Shown piece by piece: positions 5,654-13,237 of a stretch of DNA of 16,616 bases. This DNA comes from Peptococcaceae bacterium (lineage in GTDB: Bacteria > Bacillota > Peptococcia > Peptococcales > Peptococcaceae). The DNA lies in contig CAAEKP010000118.1 of the NCBI GenBank assembly GCA_900756555.1, positions 1 to 16,616 on the forward strand, read 5' to 3'. The notes under the pieces were generated by a model. It did not search any database and had not been told where the DNA came from. It saw only the letters and a list, made by a program, of their open reading frames with translations. The stretch's first letter is position 1. Each line of letters opens with the position of its first letter. The position numbers and the translations under genes are program-made.

Positions 5654-8167
5654 GTGGCTTTTGAATTTTTAAGAAGTTATATTGAAAATAATGACACAAA
5701 GAAAGATATAAAAAAATTAGAAAAGATTGTGGCAAAAATCAATGGCTTTACTGAAGCAATCGGAAAATTGTCTGATGAACAGTTGCAGGCGAAAACGGAT
5801 GAATTCAGAGGACGTCTGGCGAAAGGAGAAACGTTGGATGATTTACTGCCGGAAGCTTATGCAGTTGTGCGGGAAGCATCCACGCGTGTGCTGGGAATGC
5901 GTCACTTTGATGTACAGTTGATGGGTGGTATCATCCTGCATCAGGGCCGTATCGCGGAAATGAAAACAGGGGAAGGTAAAACTTTAGTGGCTACCCTGCC
6001 TGTTTATCTGAATGCGCTGACTGGCAAAGGGGTACACGTAATCACCGTGAATGATTATCTGGCAACCCGTGACAGTGAACAGATGGGCAAATTGTATAAT
6101 TTTCTGGGACTGAGCGTAGGGCTGATTGTGCATGGACTGGACTTTAATCAGAGAAAAGACGCTTACAATGCGGATATTACTTACGGCACCAACAACGAAT
6201 ACGGTTTTGACTATCTGCGTGACAACATGGTAATGCGTCCGGAAAATATGGTACAGCGTGAACTGAACTATGCTCTGGTGGATGAAGTGGACAGTATCCT
6301 CATTGATGAAGCCAGAACACCATTGATTATTTCCGGTGCGGCTGACAAACCGAAAGATTACTATACTCTGGTAGCTAAAATTATTCCCCGTCTGCGGGCA
6401 GAACAGGATTATACGGTAGATGAAAAAGCCAAAAATGTAGTGCTGACAGAAGAGGGCGTTACCCATGTGGAACAGATGCTGGGGATTGAAAATCTGGCGG
6501 ATGAATCGAACATGGAACTGGCGCATCATGTTAATCAGGGGCTGCGTGCTCATGTTATCATGAAGCGGGATCGTGACTATGTAGTAAAAGATGGTCAGGT
6601 TATCATTGTTGATGAATTTACCGGCCGTTTGATGTTTGGCCGTCGCTACAGTGAAGGGCTGCATCAGGCCATTGAAGCCAAGGAAGGCGTAAAAATTGAA
6701 AAAGAATCGCAGACATTGGCTACCATCACCTTCCAGAACTATTTCCGTATGTACAATAAACTGGCCGGCATGACTGGTACAGCAAAAACAGAAGAAGATG
6801 AATTCCGCAGCATTTATGGTATGGATGTTGTAATTATTCCAACGAATAAACCAGTTATTCGTGAGGACCGTCCAGACGTGGTTTATCGTACACAGATGGG
6901 CAAATATAAAGCCATTGTAGAAAAAGTGGTAGAACGGTATGAGGCAGGACAGCCTGTGCTGGTAGGTACGGTTTCTATCCAGATTTCCGAACTGATTAGT
7001 GAGTTGTTAAAACGCCGCGGCGTGCCACATCAGGTGTTGAATGCCAAATATCATGAAAAAGAAGCAGAAATCGTAGCGCAGGCTGGTCAGTTTAAAACAG
7101 TAACCATCGCTACCAACATGGCTGGTCGTGGTACCGATATCGTGTTGGGTGAAGGCGTAAAAGAACTGGGTGGTTTATATATCATTGGTACAGAACGGCA
7201 TGAATCCCGCCGCATTGATAACCAGCTCCGTGGGCGTAGTGGTCGTCAGGGGGACCCTGGTTTTACGCAGTTCTATATTTCTCTGGAAGATGATTTGATG
7301 CGTCGCTTTGGCGCTGACAACATCACTGGCCTGATGGATAAAATCGGTATGGATGACGATATGCCAATCGAAAATAAAATGATTTCCAAGAGCATTGAAA
7401 CAGCACAGAAACGGGTGGAAGCACGTAACTTTGAAATCCGTAAAAATGTACTGGAATACGATAACGTTATGAATAAACAGAGAGAAGTTATCTACGGTCA
7501 GCGCCGTCAGGTTCTGATGGGTGATAACATGAGCACAAGTATTCAGGGGATGGTGGAATCCATTGCTACGGGCATTCTGGAAGAAGTAGCCGCCGCTGGC
7601 AAGTATCCAGAAGAATGGGATTTGGATTTATTGCAGCAGCGCATGAACGAAGCATTCTTCCTGCCGGAACCACTGGATAAAGCAGCTATCCTCAAAATGG
7701 AAAAAGACGAAGTGGAAAGTTATCTGCATGAAGTGGCGCTGAATCGTTACAAACAGCGGGAAGCAGAACTGGGTGCAGAACAGTTCCATGAAATTGAACG
7801 CCTGATTCTGCTGAAAAATGTTGACCTGAAATGGATGGAACATCTGGATGCCATGGATCAGCTGCGTCAGGGGATTAATCTGCGCGCTTATGCCCAGCGT
7901 AACCCTGTAGACGAATACAAGAACGAAGCATTTGATATGTTCCAGCAAATGATCTCTGAAATCCAGTATGAAACCATTCGTCTGATGTATCGCGTTACTA
8001 TTGTTGAAAAACCAAAAGAACCAACAGAACGCACCGACATTCTGAATGCCTCCCACGGTGATGAAGAAGTGGTGAAACAACCAAGAGTAAACAAAGAAAA
8101 AGTAGGCCGGAATGACCCTTGTCCGTGTGGGTCTGGCAAAAAATACAAACATTGCTGCGGCAAATAA
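5654..8167 (+). CDS. secA: Protein translocase ATPase SecA
   Basis: The motor ATPase that drives unfolded preproteins through SecYEG; cytosolic and membrane-associated. The product is 837 residues, the usual length for Firmicutes. Walker A is MKTGEGKT (103-110); the DEAD-type Walker B lies in LVDEVDSILIDEARTP (about 206-221). ATNMAGRGTDIVLGEG and the helicase segment RGRSGRQGDPG are in the second nucleotide-binding domain, and the C-terminal zinc and SecB-binding tail is DPCPCGSGKKYKHCCGK. The start is GTG at 5654, 6 nt after GGGGAGGT; an in-frame ATG at 5603 lacks a ribosome binding site and adds a non-SecA leader. It is divergent from hpf and upstream of prfB, the common Firmicute order, but here 944 nt separate secA from prfB. 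Confidence 0.98.
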   Translation: MAFEFLRSYIENNDTKKDIKKLEKIVAKINGFTEAIGKLSDEQLQAKTDEFRGRLAKGETLDDLLPEAYAVVREASTRVLGMRHFDVQLMGGIILHQGRIAEMKTGEGKTLVATLPVYLNALTGKGVHVITVNDYLATRDSEQMGKLYNFLGLSVGLIVHGLDFNQRKDAYNADITYGTNNEYGFDYLRDNMVMRPENMVQRELNYALVDEVDSILIDEARTPLIISGAADKPKDYYTLVAKIIPRLRAEQDYTVDEKAKNVVLTEEGVTHVEQMLGIENLADESNMELAHHVNQGLRAHVIMKRDRDYVVKDGQVIIVDEFTGRLMFGRRYSEGLHQAIEAKEGVKIEKESQTLATITFQNYFRMYNKLAGMTGTAKTEEDEFRSIYGMDVVIIPTNKPVIREDRPDVVYRTQMGKYKAIVEKVVERYEAGQPVLVGTVSIQISELISELLKRRGVPHQVLNAKYHEKEAEIVAQAGQFKTVTIATNMAGRGTDIVLGEGVKELGGLYIIGTERHESRRIDNQLRGRSGRQGDPGFTQFYISLEDDLMRRFGADNITGLMDKIGMDDDMPIENKMISKSIETAQKRVEARNFEIRKNVLEYDNVMNKQREVIYGQRRQVLMGDNMSTSIQGMVESIATGILEEVAAAGKYPEEWDLDLLQQRMNEAFFLPEPLDKAAILKMEKDEVESYLHEVALNRYKQREAELGAEQFHEIERLILLKNVDLKWMEHLDAMDQLRQGINLRAYAQRNPVDEYKNEAFDMFQQMISEIQYETIRLMYRVTIVEKPKEPTERTDILNASHGDEEVVKQPRVNKEKVGRNDPCPCGSGKKYKHCCGK

Positions 8168-8170
8168 ATT

Positions 8171-8294
8171 CTAGCTTGTTAAATTTACTTCTGGCTGTGT
8201 TGCTTTTGAAAAAGCTTGCCTCGTGTACGTCCCTGTACACGTCAGCGCACTTTTCCAAAATGCGCCTTGCCAGAAACAAATTTTCCTGCGCTAG
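8171..8294. repeat. Palindromic element 1 after secA
   Basis: An imperfect inverted repeat of 124 nt beginning 4 nt after the secA stop. Nested pairings are CTAGC (8171-8175) with GCTAG (8290-8294), AAATTT with AAATTT, TTCTGGC (8189-8195) with GCCAGAA (8269-8275), and the core CGTGTAC-N6-GTACACG (8222-8241). There is no T-run, so it is not a standard terminator. It could fold as a long hairpin in secA mRNA. The form resembles dispersed intergenic palindromes (REP- or MITE-like), which a genome copy count would test. Confidence 0.7.
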
Positions 8295-8301
8295 AGTGTG
8301 A

Positions 8302-8455
8302 CTGGTTAAATTTCCGTATAGCTGCGTTGTTTAGAAAACGGCTCGTTCGCATACCTTTTGTATAGCCTCTCTTCGCCGTTTTGAAGCACGATTTTTTGTG
8401 CGAATAAGCCGCCTTGCTCTATTTGCGCAGAAGTTTGCGCTTCAAAATTTTCCAG
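8302..8455. repeat. Palindromic element 2
   Basis: A second imperfect inverted repeat of 154 nt. The ends are CTGGTTAAATTT and AAATTTTCCAG. Inside, GAAAACGGC (8334-8342) pairs with GCCGTTTTG (8375-8383), and TTTTGAAGC (8379-8387) can instead pair with GCTTCAAAA (8439-8447), so two folds compete. It shares an end motif with element 1: TTAAATTT, 7-8 nt, then GCTG(T/C)GTTG. That suggests related elements. Confidence 0.6.
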
Positions 8456-8482
8456 CTTCACAAGGAATATTATATTGGCGAA

Positions 8483-8620
8483 GCCTGTTGATTTTGCATA
8501 AATTCCGAATTGGGATGGACGGTCACGTAGTCTGTCTGACTGAACTGGACGAAGTCCAAAGTGAAGCAGACTGATAAGTGAATGTCCAGAGCCACTGAGA
8601 AATCGCAAAATACAACAGGC
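8483..8620. repeat. Palindromic element 3
   Basis: A third inverted repeat of 138 nt. GCCTGTTG-N-TTTTGC (8483-8497) pairs with GCAAAA-N2-CAACAGGC (8605-8620). Inner pairings are TGGAC (8516-8520) with GTCCA (8584-8588), AGTCTG with CAGACT, and the apex CTGGAC-GAA-GTCCAA. It does not share the end motif of elements 1 and 2. It ends about 27 nt before the ribosome binding site of the next gene. Confidence 0.65.
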
Positions 8621-8659
8621 GCAGTGTACCATTGCACTTGTTTTTTAGGAGGGCTGGTT

Positions 8660-9052
8660 ATGGAACTGGAACAGAAACAAGATGGAACAAAGAAAATTTT
8701 AGGATTTGCAGCTGTAATGGGTATTGGACTTGGTTTATTAGGTTTGCTGGAACCATATAATGGCTCTGATTTGCATGCTACTGGCTTAGCGTCATTTCTT
8801 TGGCTTTTATGTATGTTTCCTGGCGTATTGAAGGTTCCTCTGCATGATAAGGAGCGTTTGGCGTTGTATGGCAGTGGTGCATGGTTTGCTTTGCTGTCAT
8901 TGGGAATTTATTTGTTAATCATGTATCGGTTAGATGTATATCACAATGAATATATCGGTCGGCTAATATCTCTGAGCATTGTGCCGGCAGTGTTTTTTAT
9001 TGCAAGTCTAATCGCTTTTTGTTATGTATTAATTCACCGTAAGCAGGCATAA
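8660..9052 (+). CDS. Small membrane protein, 130 aa, unknown function
   Basis: A 130-residue protein with four probable transmembrane helices: about residues 13-30, 42-60, 69-90 and 102-125. It has a charged N-terminus (MELEQKQDGTKK) and a short basic C-terminus (HRKQA). ATG at 8660 lies 6 nt after AGGAGGG; upstream in-frame starts would extend into palindromic element 3 and lack a ribosome binding site. It sits between secA and prfB, ending 59 nt before prfB, and may be cotranscribed with it. I do not recognise the family. Confidence 0.75.
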   Translation: MELEQKQDGTKKILGFAAVMGIGLGLLGLLEPYNGSDLHATGLASFLWLLCMFPGVLKVPLHDKERLALYGSGAWFALLSLGIYLLIMYRLDVYHNEYIGRLISLSIVPAVFFIASLIAFCYVLIHRKQA

Positions 9053-9111
9053 TTGATTTTTACAGAAATACCGTGTGATTTTGATAATTTATTTTTAAGG
9101 ATGTGATTTTT

Positions 9112-10234
9112 GTGGATTTTGAAATCAAAAAACAGCTGGAAGCAGCTAGAAAAATTCTCGAAGATTTGAGGGAATCTCTTTGACTTTGCTGACCGTGAAG
9201 CGCAGATTGCAGAGTTAGAGCAGCAGGTGGCGGAGCCAGGTTTCTGGGATACTCCCGATGAAGCACAGCAGGTAATGCAGAAGATTACCAGTTTGCGCAG
9301 TAAAATAGATCAGTTCAATAGTGTGAAGGTTTTAGTAGAAGATGCGGAAACCTTATATGAAATGTGCAAGGAAATGGGCGATGACGAGGAATTGCTGGCA
9401 GAGGCTGGCGAGGCTGCTGATAAAGCTACTAAGGCTTTGGAACAGATGGAGCTGGAAACTCTGTTAAATGGCAAATATGACCGCAACAATGCCATTATTT
9501 CTATCCATCCGGGTGCGGGCGGTACTGAGTCTCAGGACTGGGCCGATATGCTGTATCGGATGTATGTGCGCTGGGCAGAACGTCATGGTTTTGGGGTATC
9601 ATTGCTGGACTTCCTGGCTGGTGAAGAAGCGGGCATTAAAAGCGCTACCTTGTTAATCAAAGGGGAAAATGCTTTTGGATATTTAAAAGCAGAAAAAGGG
9701 GTACACCGTCTGGTGCGTATCTCTCCATTTGATTCTGCTGGTCGCCGTCATACTTCCTTCACGGCAGTGGAAGTGATGCCGGAAGTGGAACATGACAACG
9801 ATATCCAGATTGATGAAAAAGATTTAAAAGTAGATACCTATCGCTCCACTGGTGCTGGTGGACAGCACATTAATACTACCGACTCAGCAGTGCGTATTAC
9901 ACACCTGCCAACTGGTATTGTGGTGCAGTGCCAGAGTGAACGCTCTCAGATTCAGAACCGCGCTACCTGCATGAAGATGCTCACCAGCCGTCTGGTAGAA
10001 GAAAAAATCAAAGAACATGAAAAAGAAATGGCGGCTATCCAGGGTGAGCAACAGGAAATTGGTTGGGGCAGCCAGATTCGCTCTTATGTGTTTCATCCTT
10101 ACAGTATGGCGAAAGATCATCGTACTAACATTGAAAAAGGAAATATTCAGGCTGTTATGGATGGTGACATTGATGACTTTATTCAGGGTTATCTCAAACA
10201 GCAGGCTGCGAAAGCAGTACGGAACAAAGCATAA
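9112..10234 (+). CDS. prfB: Peptide chain release factor 2 (programmed +1 frameshift)
   Basis: RF2 recognises UGA and UAA and triggers peptide release. The gene is in two frames. Codons 1-23 run from GTG 9112 to CTT 9178-9180, then an in-frame TGA (9181-9183). A +1 shift resumes at GAC 9182 and gives a 373-residue protein, close to the 365 of E. coli RF2. The SPF tripeptide, which reads stop-codon identity in RF2, is at 204-206, and the GGQ peptidyl-transferase motif at 249-251 (STGAGGQHINTTDSAVR). GTG is chosen because AAGGA lies 10 nt upstream and the ATG at 9101 meets a stop at once. A simple ORF scan would start it wrongly at 9227. Confidence 0.96.
9169..9184 (+). promoter_or_regulatory. 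RF2 autoregulatory frameshift site
   Basis: The site reads AGG GAA TCT CTT TGA C. The slippery CTT, the poorly terminating TGA C and an upstream Shine-Dalgarno-like AGGGA are all in the known register. The widespread form is AGG GGG TAT CTT TGA C, so the internal Shine-Dalgarno element is shorter here. Low RF2 slows termination at TGA and favours the shift, so the protein controls its own synthesis. Confidence 0.93.
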
Positions 10235-10277
10235 AAAGCAAGCATGATAGGTTATTCTTGTTTGAACCGGCATAATA

Positions 10278-10313
10278 AAACCCAGAGGATTCTTTTTTGA
10301 ACCTTCTGGGTTT
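10278..10313. terminator. Terminator between prfB and the ABC operon
   Basis: AAACCCAGAGG (10278-10288) pairs with CCTTCTGGGTTT (10302-10313) with one bulge. TTTCTTTG follows on plus, and TTTTATTATG follows on minus, so it can serve both converging units. Confidence 0.8.
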
Positions 10314-10340
10314 CTTTGTATTCTTTTTACATAATAACGG

Positions 10341-11057
10341 TTACCGCAATAACCGCTGTACATATTCATTAGCGGGATTTTGCTGAATAGCGGCTGGCGT
10401 GTCCAATTGTTGTACCTCACCGTGATTGATAATCAGCACGCGGTCCGACAGGCGCAATGCCTCGCGGATATTGTGAGTGACGAACACGATTGTTGTTTTT
10501 AATTGCTGATGCAGCTGCTGAATGCTGTCCTGCAAGATGGTGCGGGTGATTTCGTCTACTGCACCGAATGGCTCATCCATCAGCATAATCTGCGGCTGGG
10601 TTGCTAATGCCCGGGCGATGCCCACACGCTGCTGTTGCCCACCGCTGAGACTGATTGGGTAACGCTCCAGCAAATTAACCGGCAAATCCACCAATATCAT
10701 CAGTTCTTCCAGACGCTGCCGGGATAATTTCTGCCCGGACAGGCTTGGCACATAGCCAATGTTAGAAGCTACGGAAAGATGGGGAAACAATGCCGCCCCT
10801 TGTATCACATAGCCAATCTGCCGCCGTAAGTCAATTAAATCCGTTTTGGCGGTGTTTTGTCCCAGCACGGATACTTGTCCTGTGGTGGGCAGCAGCAGGC
10901 CGTTAATCAGCTTGAGCAGTGTAGTTTTGCCGCCGCCAGAGGAGCCCACCACGCTGAGAAATTCGCCCTGCTGAATATCCAGCGTTAGCGGATGCAGAGC
11001 GTAAGTATCACCGTATTGTTTGCCCGCCTGTTGAAATTGAATCACGGGAGCGGTCAT
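10341..11057 (-). CDS. Quaternary-amine ABC transporter ATPase (ProV/OpuCA-like)
   Basis: A 238-residue nucleotide-binding subunit of an ABC importer. It has Walker A GSSGGGKT (38-45), Q-loop glutamine in YVIQGAALF (near 86), signature LSGGQQQRVGIARAL (137-151), Walker B IMLMDEP (157-163) with E162, and the H-loop in FVTHNIREAL. The motif FGAVDEITR is typical of the ProV/OpuA/OpuC group. OpuCA and OpuAA carry C-terminal CBS domains (total about 380-420 residues) used for ionic-strength sensing; this protein ends before them. It is the last gene of the operon, its ATG overlapping the preceding TAA as TAATG, with AAGGAG upstream. Confidence 0.9.
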   Translation of the reverse strand: MTAPVIQFQQAGKQYGDTYALHPLTLDIQQGEFLSVVGSSGGGKTTLLKLINGLLLPTTGQVSVLGQNTAKTDLIDLRRQIGYVIQGAALFPHLSVASNIGYVPSLSGQKLSRQRLEELMILVDLPVNLLERYPISLSGGQQQRVGIARALATQPQIMLMDEPFGAVDEITRTILQDSIQQLHQQLKTTIVFVTHNIREALRLSDRVLIINHGEVQQLDTPAAIQQNPANEYVQRLLR

Positions 11058-12019
11058 TATTTGTTTTCTCCTTCAGCAAAGATGCCTTTGGTTTCTAAAA
11101 ATTCTGCGGCAATTTCACTTTCCAGGCGATGGTTGGTGTTCAGTTCGTAGTTCATCTGCATCATTTCTTCGTTCGTGATTAAGCCTTCCATCAGTTCCAG
11201 TGTTTTCTGTAATTCTGGATGCGCTTCCAGCACTTCATTGCGCACCACTGTGGAGCAGCGATAGTCGGTAAAGAACTTCTGGTCATCAGCCAATGTTACC
11301 AGCCCGAATTCTGCAATTTGAGAGTCGGTGGTGTAAGCGTTGATAACATCGCATTTCTTTTCGTTCAATGTCTGGTATTTTAAGCCCTGGTCTACTTCGG
11401 CAGTGTCTTTAAAATTCAGGCTGTAAGCATCACATAATGCTTTGTAACCATCTTCCCGTTCAAAGTAGTCAAAGTTAGCGCCAAACACCAGCTGATCACT
11501 GACAGCTGCTAAATCAGAAATTGTTTTCAGGTTATACTGTTCTGCTGTTTCTGGGCGCACTGCCAATGTGTAAGTGTTTTCAAAACCGTATAAACTAATC
11601 CAACTCATATCGTATGTTTCATTGTACTGTTTGTTCAATTCTATAAATAATGCGTCGGCATCATCCAGTTCTTCGTTTTTCAGTACCATCAGCCAGCCGG
11701 TGCCGGTGTATTCTGGGTATAAATCCATTTCGCCGTTTTCCATAGCTACCTGAATGTTGCTTGTACCGCCAGCGGTAGGTTCCATGCGTTCCACAGTCAA
11801 ATCAGTCTGGCGTTCAATCAGCTGTGCCAGAATTTCCTGCAAAATCAACTGCTCTGGAATTGGTTTGCAGCCAATGCGGATAGGGTCTGTATTGGCTGCC
11901 GGCGTTACCTCCTGTGATTTTGAAGAATCATTTTGATTGCCGCCGCAGCCAGCCATACAGGTTAGTGCAAAACAGCAGAGCAGCAATAAGGTCAGTCTTT
12001 TTTTCCATTTAGAATTCAT
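11057..12019 (-). CDS. Quaternary-amine ABC substrate-binding lipoprotein (OpuCC-like)
   Basis: A 320-residue solute receptor. A basic N-terminus and hydrophobic stretch lead to a lipobox MAGC with C25 lipidated, so it is anchored outside the membrane. IGCKPIPEQLILQEILAQL, MDLYPEYTGTG and INAYTTDSQI are the hallmarks of the glycine betaine/carnitine/choline-binding (OpuAC/OpuCC/OsmF) family. ATG at 12019 follows AAGGAG by 10 nt and overlaps the permease stop as ATGA; an in-frame start at 12163 lies inside the permease gene and is rejected. Betaine, choline or carnitine are likely ligands, but which one cannot be told from sequence. The aromatic-cage residues need alignment. Confidence 0.92.
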   Translation of the reverse strand: MNSKWKKRLTLLLLCCFALTCMAGCGGNQNDSSKSQEVTPAANTDPIRIGCKPIPEQLILQEILAQLIERQTDLTVERMEPTAGGTSNIQVAMENGEMDLYPEYTGTGWLMVLKNEELDDADALFIELNKQYNETYDMSWISLYGFENTYTLAVRPETAEQYNLKTISDLAAVSDQLVFGANFDYFEREDGYKALCDAYSLNFKDTAEVDQGLKYQTLNEKKCDVINAYTTDSQIAEFGLVTLADDQKFFTDYRCSTVVRNEVLEAHPELQKTLELMEGLITNEEMMQMNYELNTNHRLESEIAAEFLETKGIFAEGENK

Positions 12020-12693
12020 TTTGATACAACTCCTTTTATTTTTTTGGCAGCTACCTTGCCGTTGACCCGCAAGGTGATCCGTTTTTCTACTTGCCCCAGA
12101 ACAATGTCGCACAAAAGGGCGATGGCAGCAATCATCAGGCTGCCCAGATAGGTCATAGGCCACTGTACAGTGGTAATGCCGCGATAAATCGCTACGCCCA
12201 ATCCTCCCGCGCCGATAAAAGATGCAATCCCACAGGTGGCAATGACCATCACCACCATATTGCGGATACCAGCCATGATAACAGGCAGCGCCAGCGGCAG
12301 CTTAATTTTCCAAAGCAGTTGCCACGGTGTGCTGCCCATGCCAATACCAGCTTCCAGAATGATGGGATTAACATTCGTCAGTCCGGCGTAAGTGTTGCGC
12401 ACAATCGGCAGCAAGGCGTAAACGGTGAGAGCAATCACAGCTGTTTTATCGCCAATGCCAGTGAACGGCAGCAGAAAGCCAAACAGCGCAATAGAGGGGA
12501 TGGTATAGATAAAATTGATGGTGCCCAGCACAGGAAGTGAAAATTTTTCCTGCTGCGCAATAAGAATACCCAGCGCCAGTCCAATGACCAGTGCAAAAGA
12601 GATGGAGATTGCAGAGAGCTGTAAATGCTCCACCAGTAAATTGTTGAAAAAATCCTGTCGGGCCAGATAGAGTTGGAGCATTTCCTGAACCAA
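12016..12693 (-). CDS. Quaternary-amine ABC permease (ProW/OpuCB-like)
   Basis: A 225-residue inner-membrane permease with about five or six helices. The cytoplasmic EAA loop that docks the ATPase is at 114-133 (EAGIGMGSTPWQLLWKIKLP). TIPSIALFGFLLPFTGIG and GAGGLGVAIYRGI are typical of the OpuCB/OpuCD/ProW group. The start is TTG at 12693, 7 nt after GGAGGTG; an ATG four codons in lies 19 nt from it and is less likely. It is the first gene of a three-gene operon and the only permease, whereas OpuC of B. subtilis has two, so the pore would be a homodimer. Confidence 0.9.
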   Translation of the reverse strand: MVQEMLQLYLARQDFFNNLLVEHLQLSAISISFALVIGLALGILIAQQEKFSLPVLGTINFIYTIPSIALFGFLLPFTGIGDKTAVIALTVYALLPIVRNTYAGLTNVNPIILEAGIGMGSTPWQLLWKIKLPLALPVIMAGIRNMVVMVIATCGIASFIGAGGLGVAIYRGITTVQWPMTYLGSLMIAAIALLCDIVLGQVEKRITLRVNGKVAAKKIKGVVSK

Positions 12694-13104
12694 CGATTGT
12701 CACCTCCGATGTCATCGCGAACAGCGTGGTGCGATAATTGTATCCCACCTGTGTTCAGCCTGTATTTAATGGTAATAGATTTAAGAGAAAAAAACAAGCA
12801 ATTTGCCAGAATTTTTAGATTGATTTGTCATTTTCTGTTTTTATTATAATGAGAAAACAAAGCCAGCACCAGTAGGCACTTTCGGGTAACTAAGGACAAC
12901 ACAGTTATTTTACGTTATCAGTTTTGTAAAAATAAGAGCATTTATACTTTGAGGTGTCCATCCAGAGGTGGACTTTCAGTAAAGAGAGTGCTCTTTTTGA
13001 GTTACAGTGTTGCAATAATATTTTTTCTCTCTGACACAATTCGCCATGTTTTACCAATCATCTATGTTATAGTGGAGGCAGGAACTATACTTCTTGTTGC
13101 CTTC
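12694..13104. other. Gene-free region upstream of the ABC operon
   Basis: No supported gene. The permease-proximal part has a weak minus-strand TACAAT (12742-12737) without a good -35. A plus-strand frame is open from about 12857 to 13125 but has no ATG and crosses a terminator hairpin, so it is not called. The candidate plus-strand RNA is listed separately. Confidence 0.5.
12857..12998 (+). ncRNA. Candidate small RNA or hairpin-ended transcript
   Basis: A perfect TATAAT lies at 12845-12850, with TTGATT (12820-12825, 19-nt spacer) or TTGTCA (12825-12830, 14-nt spacer) as imperfect -35 choices. About 80 nt on, a terminator-like hairpin begins: AAGAGCA (12934-12940) pairs with TGCTCTT (12989-12995) and is followed by TTT; inside, GTCCA pairs with TGGAC. 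The RNA would be about 140 nt. No family recognised. The promoter spacing is poor, so this is a suggestion. Confidence 0.3.
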
Positions 13105-13144
13105 AATAAAAGACCGCATCCTTGATGGCGGGAGGATGCGGTCT
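13105..13144 (-). terminator. Terminator of the hyd operon
   Basis: A perfect 11-bp stem, AGACCGCATCC with GGATGCGGTCT, around a 12-nt loop. On the minus strand it is followed by TTTTATT, about 95 nt after the hydG stop. Confidence 0.88.
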
Positions 13145-13237
13145 GGATAGATTATATTCGTAATGGTTTTCGATTCTAATTTAAGTTGGGATAAATGAAA
13201 TTTTATTTCTTTTGCTGTTTTTAATCCGTTCAACAGC

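Noticed and set aside
5984..6664. 226-residue minus-strand frame inside secA
   Set aside because: It is antisense to a conserved secA frame with intact motifs and shows no ribosome binding site or recognisable domain.
7628..8152. 174-residue minus-strand frame over the secA 3' end
   Set aside because: Shadow of the secA frame; no motif or start signal.
8621..8646. Terminator-like AGTG/CACT hairpin with a T-run before the 8660 gene
   Set aside because: The stem is only 4 bp and the T-run sits directly beside the ribosome binding site.
9181..9183. Premature stop making prfB a pseudogene
   Set aside because: The TGA is in the known programmed frameshift context CTT TGA C, and both frames on either side encode conserved RF2 sequence.
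12857..13125. Long plus-strand open frame of about 89 codons in the 12694-13237 gap
   Set aside because: No ATG and no ribosome binding site; it crosses the hairpins at 12934-12995 and 13111-13144, and the amino acid make-up is not protein-like.
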